Assembly: GCA_027886975.1 (NCBI GenBank)
Contig: JAPCJK010000006.1
Coordinates: forward strand, 1 to 42,767
Reading direction: 5' to 3'
From: Nitrososphaerota archaeon
GTDB taxonomy: Archaea; Thermoproteota; Nitrososphaeria; Nitrososphaerales; Gagatemarchaeaceae
Length of the DNA stretch: 42,767 nt
Shown here: positions 23,974 through 30,920 of the stretch, in pieces
Layout of the letters: the number at the start of each line of letters is the position of its first letter
How positions within the stretch are numbered: position 1 is the stretch's first letter
The notes under the pieces: generated by a model
What the model was told of the DNA's origin: nothing
The model's input: the letters and a program-made list of their open reading frames with translations, nothing else
Database searches by the model: none
Program-made: the position numbers and the translations under genes

Positions 23974-25250
23974 AGATGAGGGATAGGGCGGGAGACAAAA
24001 ACAAGCGTCCCCGGGTGACCACCTTGATCAGGAGGGACCTCCGGGGCAGGACCTTCAGGACGGTCTCGTCAGTGACGGCTGTCGCCGTGATCGTCGGAGC
24101 TCTTTTCCTGACGGTGTTGCTAATCAGCGGGGCCAACTACAGCATCGACCTGGCACGGAACCGGCTCGGCTCCGACATCATAGTCCTCCCCAAAGGGTCG
24201 GACGTTTCTTCGCAGCCCTTCGTCACTCTCTTCTACACAAGAACCAACGGCTACCTCCCTCCTGCCGACGTTCAGACAGTGGGGAGCGTCCCGGGAGTAA
24301 AAGCGGTCACCCCCGAGACATATCTCGCAATGTTCGGTTTCGCCGGAGGAGACACTGGGGTGGTCGCCTTCAACTACTTGATTGCCATCGACCCGGAGAA
24401 CAACTTCATGCTCAAGAGCTGGCTTCCGGCGAACGTCACCCAGCCATTGGCGAACAACGGGACAATCCTTGGCGCGGAGGTTCCTGAGTGGACCTCAATA
24501 CCCACCCACGGCGGCCGGTTCTACGGGGTCACCATACATCCTACTTTCAGGCTTGCGGCGACCGGGACATTCCTTGACCACATCCTCTTCATCTCCACCC
24601 AGACAGCTGCGTACATGGTCGCGTGGCAGGGCCTCCATCCCAACCAGAGCGACCCAGACTTCTTGCTCCCCCTCGGTTTCCAGCTGGGCCAGGTGAGCGC
24701 CATCTTCGTCAAGCTCGAAGACGGAGTCAATCCAGACCTGGAGGTCCAGAAGATCCTGACCGCCGACACGAACGTCGATGCATTCACGTTGAGCGACCTC
24801 GCTCACTCTGCCAACGTCCGCTTTGCAGGCCTCCTCTACCAGTTCGGGATTTCTGGGACATTGGTCTGGGCAGGCTCGGTCCTCCTTGTCAGCGCGATGA
24901 CAACTCTAGGGGTCCGGGAGCGACAGAGGGAGTTCGGCCTCCTGAGGTCAATCGGGGCGACACGCTCCTTCGTCCGTGCATTGGTGCTTAGCCAGTCGGT
25001 TATCATTACGGTGGTGGCAGGGGCCCTGGGGATACTTGGAGCGTATGCTCTCTTCAACCTCTTCTATGCCAGGGTGATTGCGCAGATTGGGGTGTCATAC
25101 ATTACTCCTCCAGCACCCGAGATTCTGACCGTCGTCCTCCTCGCCATGGCGGCCACCGTCTTCACCGGCATCGTAGCGGCGTGGTGGCCCGCAAGGGTGG
25201 CCAGCAGGATGGAACCATACGACGCCCTCAAGCGGGAGAAAGGCCAGTAG
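23970..25250 (+). CDS. MacB/FtsX-family ABC transporter permease, exporter 2 subunit B
   Basis: 426 residues: charged N-terminus, helix VAVIVGALFLTVLLISGANY, external domain of about 250 residues, three C-terminal helices with RERQREFGLLRSIGAT and the tail SRMEPYDALKRE. It is a paralogue of the subunit at 12490-13959 (shared SSQPFVTLFY-like segment, TGTFLDHILFIS, LGQVSAIFVKLEDG), but without the two extra N-terminal helices. It overlaps its partner by ATGA. With subunit A it should form a heterodimeric exporter or lipoprotein-type transporter; the substrate is unknown. Its stop lies 3 bp from the convergent DUF169 gene. Confidence 0.88.
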   Translation: MKMRDRAGDKNKRPRVTTLIRRDLRGRTFRTVSSVTAVAVIVGALFLTVLLISGANYSIDLARNRLGSDIIVLPKGSDVSSQPFVTLFYTRTNGYLPPADVQTVGSVPGVKAVTPETYLAMFGFAGGDTGVVAFNYLIAIDPENNFMLKSWLPANVTQPLANNGTILGAEVPEWTSIPTHGGRFYGVTIHPTFRLAATGTFLDHILFISTQTAAYMVAWQGLHPNQSDPDFLLPLGFQLGQVSAIFVKLEDGVNPDLEVQKILTADTNVDAFTLSDLAHSANVRFAGLLYQFGISGTLVWAGSVLLVSAMTTLGVRERQREFGLLRSIGATRSFVRALVLSQSVIITVVAGALGILGAYALFNLFYARVIAQIGVSYITPPAPEILTVVLLAMAATVFTGIVAAWWPARVASRMEPYDALKREKGQ

Positions 25251-25253
25251 CCC

Positions 25254-25943
25254 CTACATTCCTTTGAGCATCGCGGTCACTGCCACCGCGACCTCTTCGT
25301 TGGCCTTGGCACGCGTTCTCAATCTTTCTGTGAAGCCAGCCAACTGGTCCCTTGGAACCGTGACGACCATTTCGGTGGGCTTGATGCCTGTGCGTATCCG
25401 GTTGGTGACGCAGCCCAGACTGATGCCGACCTGCTGGTCGTTGTATGACATGGGGATCGCCGCGCAAGTGGGGGCCCCCATCAACCTCGCGTTCCCTGCG
25501 GCCTCGCCGACGAGCATCGCCTGCTGCGGGTTGACGACCATGAGGACGACGTCCGGTTCGAAACTTGCCTTGTGCAGGGGCCCGTAGGCAACGAAGCTGG
25601 GCGCCTCCTTCATCCTCGGGACGCCTCCGAAGGCGGAAGCCGGGAAGTAGCCGGTCTTGTCGAATAGCGCGATGTCCAAGCAGGCATCCAGGGAGACTTT
25701 CTCAGGAGGGAGGAATCCATGCGTGAAGCTCCCTATGTTGCAGTTCGCGTGGTCTTTCTGGTCCGTATAGAAATTGTCCTCGAATCCCCTTATCCAGAAG
25801 ACGCAGCCTGCGGCAACGCTTTCTTCGTTCTTTCTGGTCCCCTTCGGAGGCGCATCGACAAAGGATATCGCCACGGGAGGGTTCTCAAGGTTCAGAAGTT
25901 CGGTCAAATCAGATCCAATCTGCCTGTAAGATGAAAGGTCCAT
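25254..25943 (-). CDS. DUF169 domain-containing protein
   Basis: 229 residues matching the DUF169 pattern: LENPPVAISFVDAPPKG near the N-terminus, conserved cysteines at 47 (AAGCVFW), 68 and 88, the PDVVLMVVNPQQAMLV strand, and a C-terminal SLGCVTNRIRTGIKPTEM block. The function is unknown. In archaea and anaerobic bacteria, family members have conserved cysteines that could bind a metal or cluster. ATG 25943 has a TATA-like element (25964-25974) 26 bp upstream, and a palindrome (25981-25996) lies directly upstream of it. It is divergent from the small membrane protein gene at 26047. Confidence 0.85.
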   Translation of the reverse strand: MDLSSYRQIGSDLTELLNLENPPVAISFVDAPPKGTRKNEESVAAGCVFWIRGFEDNFYTDQKDHANCNIGSFTHGFLPPEKVSLDACLDIALFDKTGYFPASAFGGVPRMKEAPSFVAYGPLHKASFEPDVVLMVVNPQQAMLVGEAAGNARLMGAPTCAAIPMSYNDQQVGISLGCVTNRIRTGIKPTEMVVTVPRDQLAGFTERLRTRAKANEEVAVAVTAMLKGM

Positions 25944-25980
25944 ACCACGTTTCGGGCTCTCCCGTTTACTTAACCTGGAG

Positions 25981-25996
25981 GTTACTCCAACGTAAC
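25981..25996. promoter_or_regulatory. Palindromic operator candidate, copy 2
   Basis: GTTACTCCAACGTAAC, perfect 5-bp arms with a 6-bp spacer. It lies directly upstream of the DUF169 TATA element and about 20 bp upstream of the TATA element of the divergent small membrane protein gene, so it could control both. Confidence 0.5.
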
Positions 25997-26046
25997 TCTG
26001 GGTAAAGACATTTATCGCGAGCGGAGTCCTGAGCGGAAGTCAGGAC

Positions 26047-26292
26047 ATGGGCTGGAAAGCCGCCCTCGTCGGTGGAGTAGCCGGATTTTTCATCGGGTTC
26101 TTGTTCAGGGTCCTCGTGAACATATTGTTCTTCCCAGGGATTTCCACCTTTGAGGAAGGCCTGACAAAGACACTCTTCCCAAGCTCGAGGATCGATGTAC
26201 TCCTAAATTTCTTCGTCCCCATTCCGTACGCCTTGTTCGGGGCTCTTCTTGGATACGCCTACTACCGCCGGAAGTCAGTCTTGGAGAAATAG
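26047..26292 (+). CDS. Small two-helix membrane protein of unknown function
   Basis: 81 residues. The first helix (residues about 4-30, AALVGGVAGFFIGFLFRVLVNILFF) and the second (about 50-72, LLNFFVPIPYALFGALLGYA) flank a short polar stretch, and the C-terminus is YYRRKSVLEK. I do not recognise a family. Start ATG 26047 has a TATA-like CATTTATCG about 36 bp upstream. It is divergent from DUF169 and shares the palindrome at 25981-25996 with it, and it converges on the ccdA-like gene. Confidence 0.7.
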   Translation: MGWKAALVGGVAGFFIGFLFRVLVNILFFPGISTFEEGLTKTLFPSSRIDVLLNFFVPIPYALFGALLGYAYYRRKSVLEK

Positions 26293-26302
26293 ATTCTTTC
26301 GG

Positions 26303-26980
26303 CTAGATGGTAAAAAACAGAAAGATTCCAGCAACGACGAAGCTGATTCCGATCAATCGGTTGATGGCCCGGGAATGCTGCGATATTGAATTGGCGAATC
26401 TAATCTGACTGTCTTGCACCATCAGTCCAATAATGACCGTTGGAATAATCCGACCGATGGAGTAGATTAGGAATAGGCTGACGATGGCAACCGGGGTCAT
26501 TGAAGCAAAGAAAAGGAAGACCAGGGGGATCATCAGGGCAACCGTGCAGTGTGCTTGGCCCGGACCTCCGACGAAAACACCATACATGTATGCGTAACGA
26601 TACCCATGGTTTCCTACCATGGAGCTGGGTAGGCTCAATCGAGGAATCGGAAGCGAGAAGGTCCTCCCTGTCAGGTATATGATTCCGATCGCAGAGAGCA
26701 CAATAAACGCGATTCCGTTGACTGCCGCCTGGGCTTGCGGCAATACGCTTCGAGCGGCTGGCGCGATCAGGTAAAAGCCAAGAGTGATGAATGCAGCTAC
26801 GAGCATGGCACCGGCTGCGAACACCAACGAGACGATTACCGCACGTGTTCTGGAAGCCCTCTCTCCCTCTGGCTGGAAATAGGCGAAGAGTCCGGGATAG
26901 CAATAGAAACAGCAGGGGAGAAAAGTGCTCGCAACGCCTATCGCGAATGCCAGAATCTCATGAGAAACTAGAAGGACCAC
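26303..26980 (-). CDS. CcdA/DsbD-like thiol-disulfide membrane transporter
   Basis: 225 residues and six membrane helices. The first helix has FLPCCFYCYPGLFAYF (Cys23, Cys24, Cys27), the fourth has GGPGQAHCTVALMIPL (Cys145); these correspond to the redox-active Cys pair of CcdA/DsbD, which carries electrons from cytoplasmic thioredoxin to external disulfides. The extra Cys in the first motif (CCxxC instead of PCxxP) is unusual. It lies downstream of a thioredoxin-like gene and an HxlR regulator on the same strand and also has its own TATA element (27005-27012). Likely jobs are cytochrome c maturation or periplasmic thiol supply; the client is unknown. Confidence 0.82.
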   Translation of the reverse strand: MVLLVSHEILAFAIGVASTFLPCCFYCYPGLFAYFQPEGERASRTRAVIVSLVFAAGAMLVAAFITLGFYLIAPAARSVLPQAQAAVNGIAFIVLSAIGIIYLTGRTFSLPIPRLSLPSSMVGNHGYRYAYMYGVFVGGPGQAHCTVALMIPLVFLFFASMTPVAIVSLFLIYSIGRIIPTVIIGLMVQDSQIRFANSISQHSRAINRLIGISFVVAGIFLFFTI

Positions 26981-27004
26981 GAGCTCCGCAGCTCGTCCCT
27001 GCTG

Positions 27005-27012
27005 TATAAAAG
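27005..27012 (-). promoter_or_regulatory. TATA element of the ccdA-like gene
   Basis: Plus-strand TATAAAAG (minus CTTTTATA), 28 bp before the start at 26980. The gene can therefore be expressed apart from the upstream HxlR/thioredoxin genes. Confidence 0.5.
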
Positions 27013-27047
27013 GCCCTCTGACTCTATTCTGCGAAAACCCTAATCTG

Positions 27048-27323
27048 TTAGGGGTGGGTGGCTACTACTTGCCGTTTGTGTTCCCTTATTTTGGTTTGCA
27101 GCTCCTTCATTCTCGGATAGCCTACGAACTCGAGTCTTCCGTCTATGAATATTGCCGGGGTGATCGGCGCCCTGTATCTTACGGCCACCTCCGGTGCCGA
27201 TGAGTCTATCAGGCTCCAGGTCAGATCGGGGACTTCCGCCTTCATGCCTTCGATGATGGAGACGATTTTCTGTTGGACTTCCTTCGGAGTGCAACATGAA
27301 GCAATCAGTACCTCAACTTGCAT
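27048..27323 (-). CDS. Small thioredoxin-fold protein with a vicinal CC motif
   Basis: 91 residues of a thioredoxin-like fold: strand VEVLIAS, then Cys10-Cys11 (SCCTPKE), a helix (VQQKIVSIIEGM), strands around a cis-Pro segment (APITPAIFIDGRLEFVG) and a last helix. The redox site is CC rather than CxxC, as in some small redox proteins. It probably passes electrons to, or receives them from, the CcdA-like membrane protein encoded just downstream. ATG 27323 lies 6 bp after the HxlR stop, so the two are co-transcribed. Confidence 0.8.
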   Translation of the reverse strand: MQVEVLIASCCTPKEVQQKIVSIIEGMKAEVPDLTWSLIDSSAPEVAVRYRAPITPAIFIDGRLEFVGYPRMKELQTKIREHKRQVVATHP

Positions 27324-27329
27324 CTCTAC

Positions 27330-27737
27330 TCACCAATCTGTGGCAAGGGGGATGGCCGTCCTCTTAGGCATTGCCTCTCTGCTGGCAACAACGGGTTTCT
27401 TGGAGCTGACGGGGACTTGTAGCCATTTCTGACCCCATGTGTTCATGGCCCTGATTACTGCCGCTAGGTCCATTCCACGGGCTGTCAGGCTATACCAGAC
27501 CTCGACCGGCTGACCTTCGCGGACCTCCCTAATGACCATCCCTTCCGCCTGCATGAATCGTAGGTTGTCAGTTAGAACCTTGCCTGATACGTAGGGGATG
27601 TTCCTTTTCAGGTCGCTGAACCTCTTGGGACCGTTGAGCAGGTGACAGACGCTGACGGGGACCCATTTCCTCGCAATTATGGGAGCGGCCGAGCATGCAT
27701 AGGGGGAATCGCACGAGGCGTATTCAGGGAATTCCAA
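27330..27737 (-). CDS. HxlR-family winged-helix transcription regulator
   Basis: 135 residues. A typical HxlR core is present: helices around ARKWVPVSVCHLLNGPKRFSDL, the recognition helix SGKVLTDNLRFMQAEGMV, the wing REVREGQPVEVWYSLTARG, and a dimerising tail. Three Cys (9, 15, 31) near the N-terminus could sense thiol or electrophile stress, as in YodB/HypR-type members. It heads a redox operon with the CC-thioredoxin and CcdA-like genes. Its start is TTG 27737, with a TATA element at 27762-27771 and a perfect palindrome next to it, which suggests autoregulation. Family call firm; effector inferred. Confidence 0.87.
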   Translation of the reverse strand: MEFPEYASCDSPYACSAAPIIARKWVPVSVCHLLNGPKRFSDLKRNIPYVSGKVLTDNLRFMQAEGMVIREVREGQPVEVWYSLTARGMDLAAVIRAMNTWGQKWLQVPVSSKKPVVASREAMPKRTAIPLATDW

Positions 27738-27761
27738 TCGAGAAAACCGTTCACGTCAACG

Positions 27762-27771
27762 CTATTAATAG
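27762..27771 (-). promoter_or_regulatory. TATA element of the HxlR redox operon
   Basis: Plus-strand CTATTAATAG, about 30 bp before TTG 27737. It is adjacent to the palindrome at 27771-27785. Confidence 0.5.
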
Positions 27772-27785
27772 TTACCTTTGGTAAC
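27771..27785. promoter_or_regulatory. Palindromic operator candidate, copy 3
   Basis: GTTACCTTTGGTAAC, a perfect 6+3+6 palindrome touching the upstream edge of the HxlR-gene TATA element. Its arms match copies 1 and 2, but the spacing is one base shorter. Confidence 0.55.
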
Positions 27786-27805
27786 TAATGTACACAATAT
27801 TCCCG

Positions 27806-28237
27806 CTAATCGAAGACGGTTTCGCCAATCGACCGCTGTACGTTGTCGTATTCCAAGAAAGCTTTGAACCGTTCGTAGTCGATGTACTCCCAGATTTTCT
27901 TGATGGCGTCTCCGTTAAACTCCGCGAAGAAGACGCCGTAGTTGTGGTACTTGCGCCCCTTGTTTGTTGCGAGGTCTTCCCACCTGACGCAACCGAAGTT
28001 ACCGTCGACTATGATCTGTTTGATATCGAACTTGATCCCTTCGGGGAAGGCACGTCTGCCCAGTTCGTCGATGGTCTTTCGCGCGTTGTTGACTCCGGCG
28101 AAGTCCGTCGTACCAAGGAAGGTGTATGTGGTCTCGTCCGTTATGACACCGTCGAGGAGTTTCATGTTCCCGGTATTGAAGGCTTCGACGAAGTTCTTCA
28201 GCGCCCGTCTCTTTCCTTCGCCTTCCGGTCCCGCCAC
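27806..28237 (-). CDS. SnoaL/NTF2-like fold protein
   Basis: 143 residues of the NTF2-like cone fold: an N-terminal helix with LKNFVEAFNTGNMKLLDGVITDE, a central strand with VRWEDLATNKG, and the C-terminal strand GDAIKKIWEYIDYERF typical of SnoaL-like polyketide-cyclase/ketosteroid-isomerase relatives. The fold serves many small-molecule enzymes and binders, so no function is assigned. The start is GTG 28237; a TATA-like GCTTATAGCC (minus strand) lies 27 bp upstream, so the mRNA is leaderless. It lies upstream of the HxlR redox operon on the same strand, with the copy-3 palindrome between them. Confidence 0.78.
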   Translation of the reverse strand: MAGPEGEGKRRALKNFVEAFNTGNMKLLDGVITDETTYTFLGTTDFAGVNNARKTIDELGRRAFPEGIKFDIKQIIVDGNFGCVRWEDLATNKGRKYHNYGVFFAEFNGDAIKKIWEYIDYERFKAFLEYDNVQRSIGETVFD

Positions 28238-28279
28238 AGAACCGCGGGCCGCTCTTTGGGCTATAAGCCTTGGCGCGGT

Positions 28280-29641
28280 CTAGTCTTTGACCTGGGCCTG
28301 AAGTTCAGGGAGCTTGCTGTCCAGGTAAGTGGTGTCAAACTTGCCGGCTAAAAAGTCCTGATTGTTGAAAATCACCCTTTGGAGCGGGATCGACGTCTTC
28401 ACACCTTCGACGACGAACTTAGAGAGTGAGTCCTTCATCACATTGATGGCTTCCCGCCTGGACCCCCCCCAAGTGATCACTTTCGCGATGAGCGGGTCAT
28501 AGTAGAACGGCACCTTCGTCCCTACCTCGAGCGCATGATCCACCCTGACGCCGTCCCCAGAAGGGATCTGAAGCCCTGTTATCGTCCCCGGCGAGGGGAG
28601 GAACGTCCTGGGGTCCTCGGCGTAAACCCGCGCCTCAATGGAGCTCCCTCTGTGGGCGACACGTTCCTGGTCTATCTGAAGGCCCTCGCCGCTGGCTATC
28701 CTGAGCTGCTGCTCGACGATGTCTATACTGGTGGTCATCTCGGTCACGGGGTGCTCGACCTGCAGCCTTTTGTTAATCTCCAGGAAGTAGAGGTTCCCGC
28801 TCGATTCTTCGAGGAGGAATTCGAAGGTCCCGGCGTTGCCATACCCTGTCACCCTGGCCATTTCCACCGCAGTCCTGAGCAGATTGACCCTCTGCTTTTC
28901 GTCGAGGGCGGGCGACGGGGTCTCTTCGACGACCTTCTGGAACCTCCGCTGCAGCGAGCACTCTCTTTCGAAGAGGTGTATGACCTTCCCGTCAGAGTCG
29001 GCCAGTATCTGGACCTCAACGTGCCTGGGCCTGTCGAGTATCTTTTCCGCGTAAACATCCCCGTTGCCGAAATAAAGCTTCGATTCTCTGGATGCAGCCT
29101 GAAGGTACTCGGCCGCCTTGACGGGTTCGGTCAGCTTCCTCGTTCCCTTCCCCCCTCCGCCTGCGTCTGGCTTGATCAGAACGGGCCCGTACTCCTCAAG
29201 GAGTTTCACGAGGTCGGCAGGGTCCTTCAGGGGCTCGTAGGCGCCGGGTATCGTCGGAATCCCATGCTCTTTCGCCCTTCTCCTGGAGTAGGTCTTTGAC
29301 TCGATCCTGGCCATGACCTCCGGCCTTGGGCCCACCCATCTCGCTCCAGCCTTCTCGACCGCCTCTGCGAACTGATGGAACTCAGAGAGGAAGCCGTACC
29401 CTGGATGGACGGCGTCCGCACCCACCTTGCCGATGGCGTCGCAGATGTTCGGGATGGAAAGATAGCTTTCGAGAGGAGGAGACTTTCCGACCCTGATGGA
29501 TTCGTCCGCCTTCTTGACGTGAACAGCGTCGGCGTCAGCGTCAGAGTAAATCGCGACGGTCTTGACCCCGAGGCGCCTGCACGTCCGCATGACCCTCACT
29601 GCAATCTCGCCTCGGTTGGCGACGAGGACCTTCGAGAACAT
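28280..29641 (-). CDS. Biotin carboxylase subunit
   Basis: 453 residues in the biotin carboxylase layout: N-terminal VLVANRGEIAVRVMRTCRRLG, ADAVHPGYGFLSE, ATP-grasp KPDAGGGGKGTRKL, the FERECSLQRRFQKVVEETPSP motif, and EINKRLQVEHPVTEM. It carboxylates a biotin carrier using ATP and bicarbonate. A carrier gene and a PxpC gene lie immediately upstream on the same strand, but no acetyl- or propionyl-CoA carboxyltransferase is in the window. It is therefore more likely the biotin carboxylase of a 5-oxoprolinase/urea-carboxylase-like system than of acetyl-CoA carboxylase; a CoA carboxyltransferase elsewhere is the alternative. Confidence 0.9.
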   Translation of the reverse strand: MFSKVLVANRGEIAVRVMRTCRRLGVKTVAIYSDADADAVHVKKADESIRVGKSPPLESYLSIPNICDAIGKVGADAVHPGYGFLSEFHQFAEAVEKAGARWVGPRPEVMARIESKTYSRRRAKEHGIPTIPGAYEPLKDPADLVKLLEEYGPVLIKPDAGGGGKGTRKLTEPVKAAEYLQAASRESKLYFGNGDVYAEKILDRPRHVEVQILADSDGKVIHLFERECSLQRRFQKVVEETPSPALDEKQRVNLLRTAVEMARVTGYGNAGTFEFLLEESSGNLYFLEINKRLQVEHPVTEMTTSIDIVEQQLRIASGEGLQIDQERVAHRGSSIEARVYAEDPRTFLPSPGTITGLQIPSGDGVRVDHALEVGTKVPFYYDPLIAKVITWGGSRREAINVMKDSLSKFVVEGVKTSIPLQRVIFNNQDFLAGKFDTTYLDSKLPELQAQVKD

Positions 29642-29655
29642 GGCGGGTGCTGACT

Positions 29656-29877
29656 CTAGGATTCGATCTCGACGAGAACCTGGCCGATGTTCACTTCGTC
29701 GTCCTTCTTGACGTGGACCTTGTTGACCTTTCCTGCCACGTCTGTCGTGATAGAGATCTCTGTCTTCATCGACTGGACCACCACGACCGCTTCCCCGGCC
29801 TGGACTGACTGGCCCTCGGTCACGTTAACCTGCACCACGAGCCCCGCCGTCGGGGCTACTACATCGGTCGAAGGCAC
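29656..29877 (-). CDS. Biotin carboxyl carrier protein (biotinyl domain)
   Basis: 73 residues, one biotinyl domain: VVAPTAGLVVQVNVTEGQSV, then VQSMKTEISI with the predicted biotinylated Lys38, then VNKVHVKKDDEVNIGQVLVEIES. The usual AMKM motif is SMKT here. It is only a domain, without the N-terminal part of bacterial AccB. The start is GTG 29877, three bases from the PxpC stop; it is followed by the biotin carboxylase gene after 14 bp. All three are therefore one operon. BioY (8642) could supply the biotin. Confidence 0.88.
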   Translation of the reverse strand: MPSTDVVAPTAGLVVQVNVTEGQSVQAGEAVVVVQSMKTEISITTDVAGKVNKVHVKKDDEVNIGQVLVEIES

Positions 29878-29880
29878 CTC

Positions 29881-30882
29881 CTATTTCACTCCCGTCTCCA
29901 AGTTCTTTTCGAGCTTTCTGCGCAGCTCGATGGCCTCGTCATACGAGACTTTCTTGAACTTGACCTGGTCCCGCCCTGGGGCGGCCTGCCCCACCTTCCA
30001 CAGAGACCCGGTCACCACGCAGCACAGGCACACGAACCCTCCCGCCGACGGGCCGTCCCTCATCAAGATGATGGGCTGGTCCCCGCTGACGTTGACCGAC
30101 CCCACGGTGTAGCCGTTGTCGATGATGTTCGAGGGGTGCTTCCCGGCCACGCCGCCGTCAGACCTAGCCCACTTCCACTGGCGGGGGGTCAGCCTGTAGC
30201 CGAGCCTGTTCGCGTTCCTGTCAATCTTGTGGACCTCAGAGAAGAACGCAGCAAGGTCTTCCTCTTTGATGAACTCAGGGGCCGCCTGCGGTCCTACTGT
30301 GGCCTCGACCTCGAGAGTCTGGTTGAATCTGGGAACGGCATTTTCGACGACCTTCCTTCCTATGAGTCCAGCTTTCTCCTGCTCGCTTTTGCCAATCTCC
30401 AGCTCGTCTCCGGCCTTGAGGGCCCTGCCCTGGAAACCGCCGAACCCTCCTGCGGCGAAGGTCGACTTGCTGCCCAGGTAATCGGGGACTTGTATCCCCC
30501 CGGCGACCGCGACGTAGGCCCTGAAACCTGAGGTCTTCGCGATCCCGAGGGTCAGGTCCTCCCCCTGTTTGACAAGGAAGCTCTCCCACATAGGGACTTG
30601 TTTCCCGCCCATGGTCGACTGCATCTCCGCCCCCGTGACGGCAACCACGAGGTCGGTCTTCGCCCTCATGGAAAACAGTCCAGCAGCCACCTCGAGTGCA
30701 GCGTCGCCAGGCCGGTTTCCTACCAGCCGATTGGCGAGCCTGAAACTGTAGTCGTCCAGGGGACCGGATGGCGGGATGCCGATATCCCAGTAGCCTAGAC
30801 GCCCAGGATAATCTTGGACAGTTGCCTCAACGCCCCCCTTCAGGACCTCCAGAGAAGGCGCTTGGGTGCCCTGAATCGTCAA
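29881..30882 (-). CDS. pxpC: 5-oxoprolinase subunit PxpC / biotin-dependent carboxyltransferase family
   Basis: 333 residues of the AHS2/PxpC (YbgK-type) domain: GVEATVQDYPGRLGYWDIGI at the start, PPSGPLDDYSFRLANRLVGN, a central AVAGGIQVPDYLGSKSTF and GGFQGRALKAGDEL, and the C-terminal NIIDNGYTVGSVNVSGDQP. The same fold forms the carboxyltransferase part of urea carboxylase and is a subunit of bacterial 5-oxoprolinase, which opens 5-oxoproline (pyroglutamate) to glutamate with ATP. PxpA and PxpB are encoded at 37.4-39.1 kb. The start is TTG 30882, about 28 bp from a TATA-like GGTTTATC. It heads a pxpC-carrier-biotin carboxylase operon. Confidence 0.88.
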   Translation of the reverse strand: MTIQGTQAPSLEVLKGGVEATVQDYPGRLGYWDIGIPPSGPLDDYSFRLANRLVGNRPGDAALEVAAGLFSMRAKTDLVVAVTGAEMQSTMGGKQVPMWESFLVKQGEDLTLGIAKTSGFRAYVAVAGGIQVPDYLGSKSTFAAGGFGGFQGRALKAGDELEIGKSEQEKAGLIGRKVVENAVPRFNQTLEVEATVGPQAAPEFIKEEDLAAFFSEVHKIDRNANRLGYRLTPRQWKWARSDGGVAGKHPSNIIDNGYTVGSVNVSGDQPIILMRDGPSAGGFVCLCCVVTGSLWKVGQAAPGRDQVKFKKVSYDEAIELRRKLEKNLETGVK

Positions 30883-30920
30883 TGCAATCGCGGGCCTTAC
30901 TTAGTTAGATAAACCACTCG

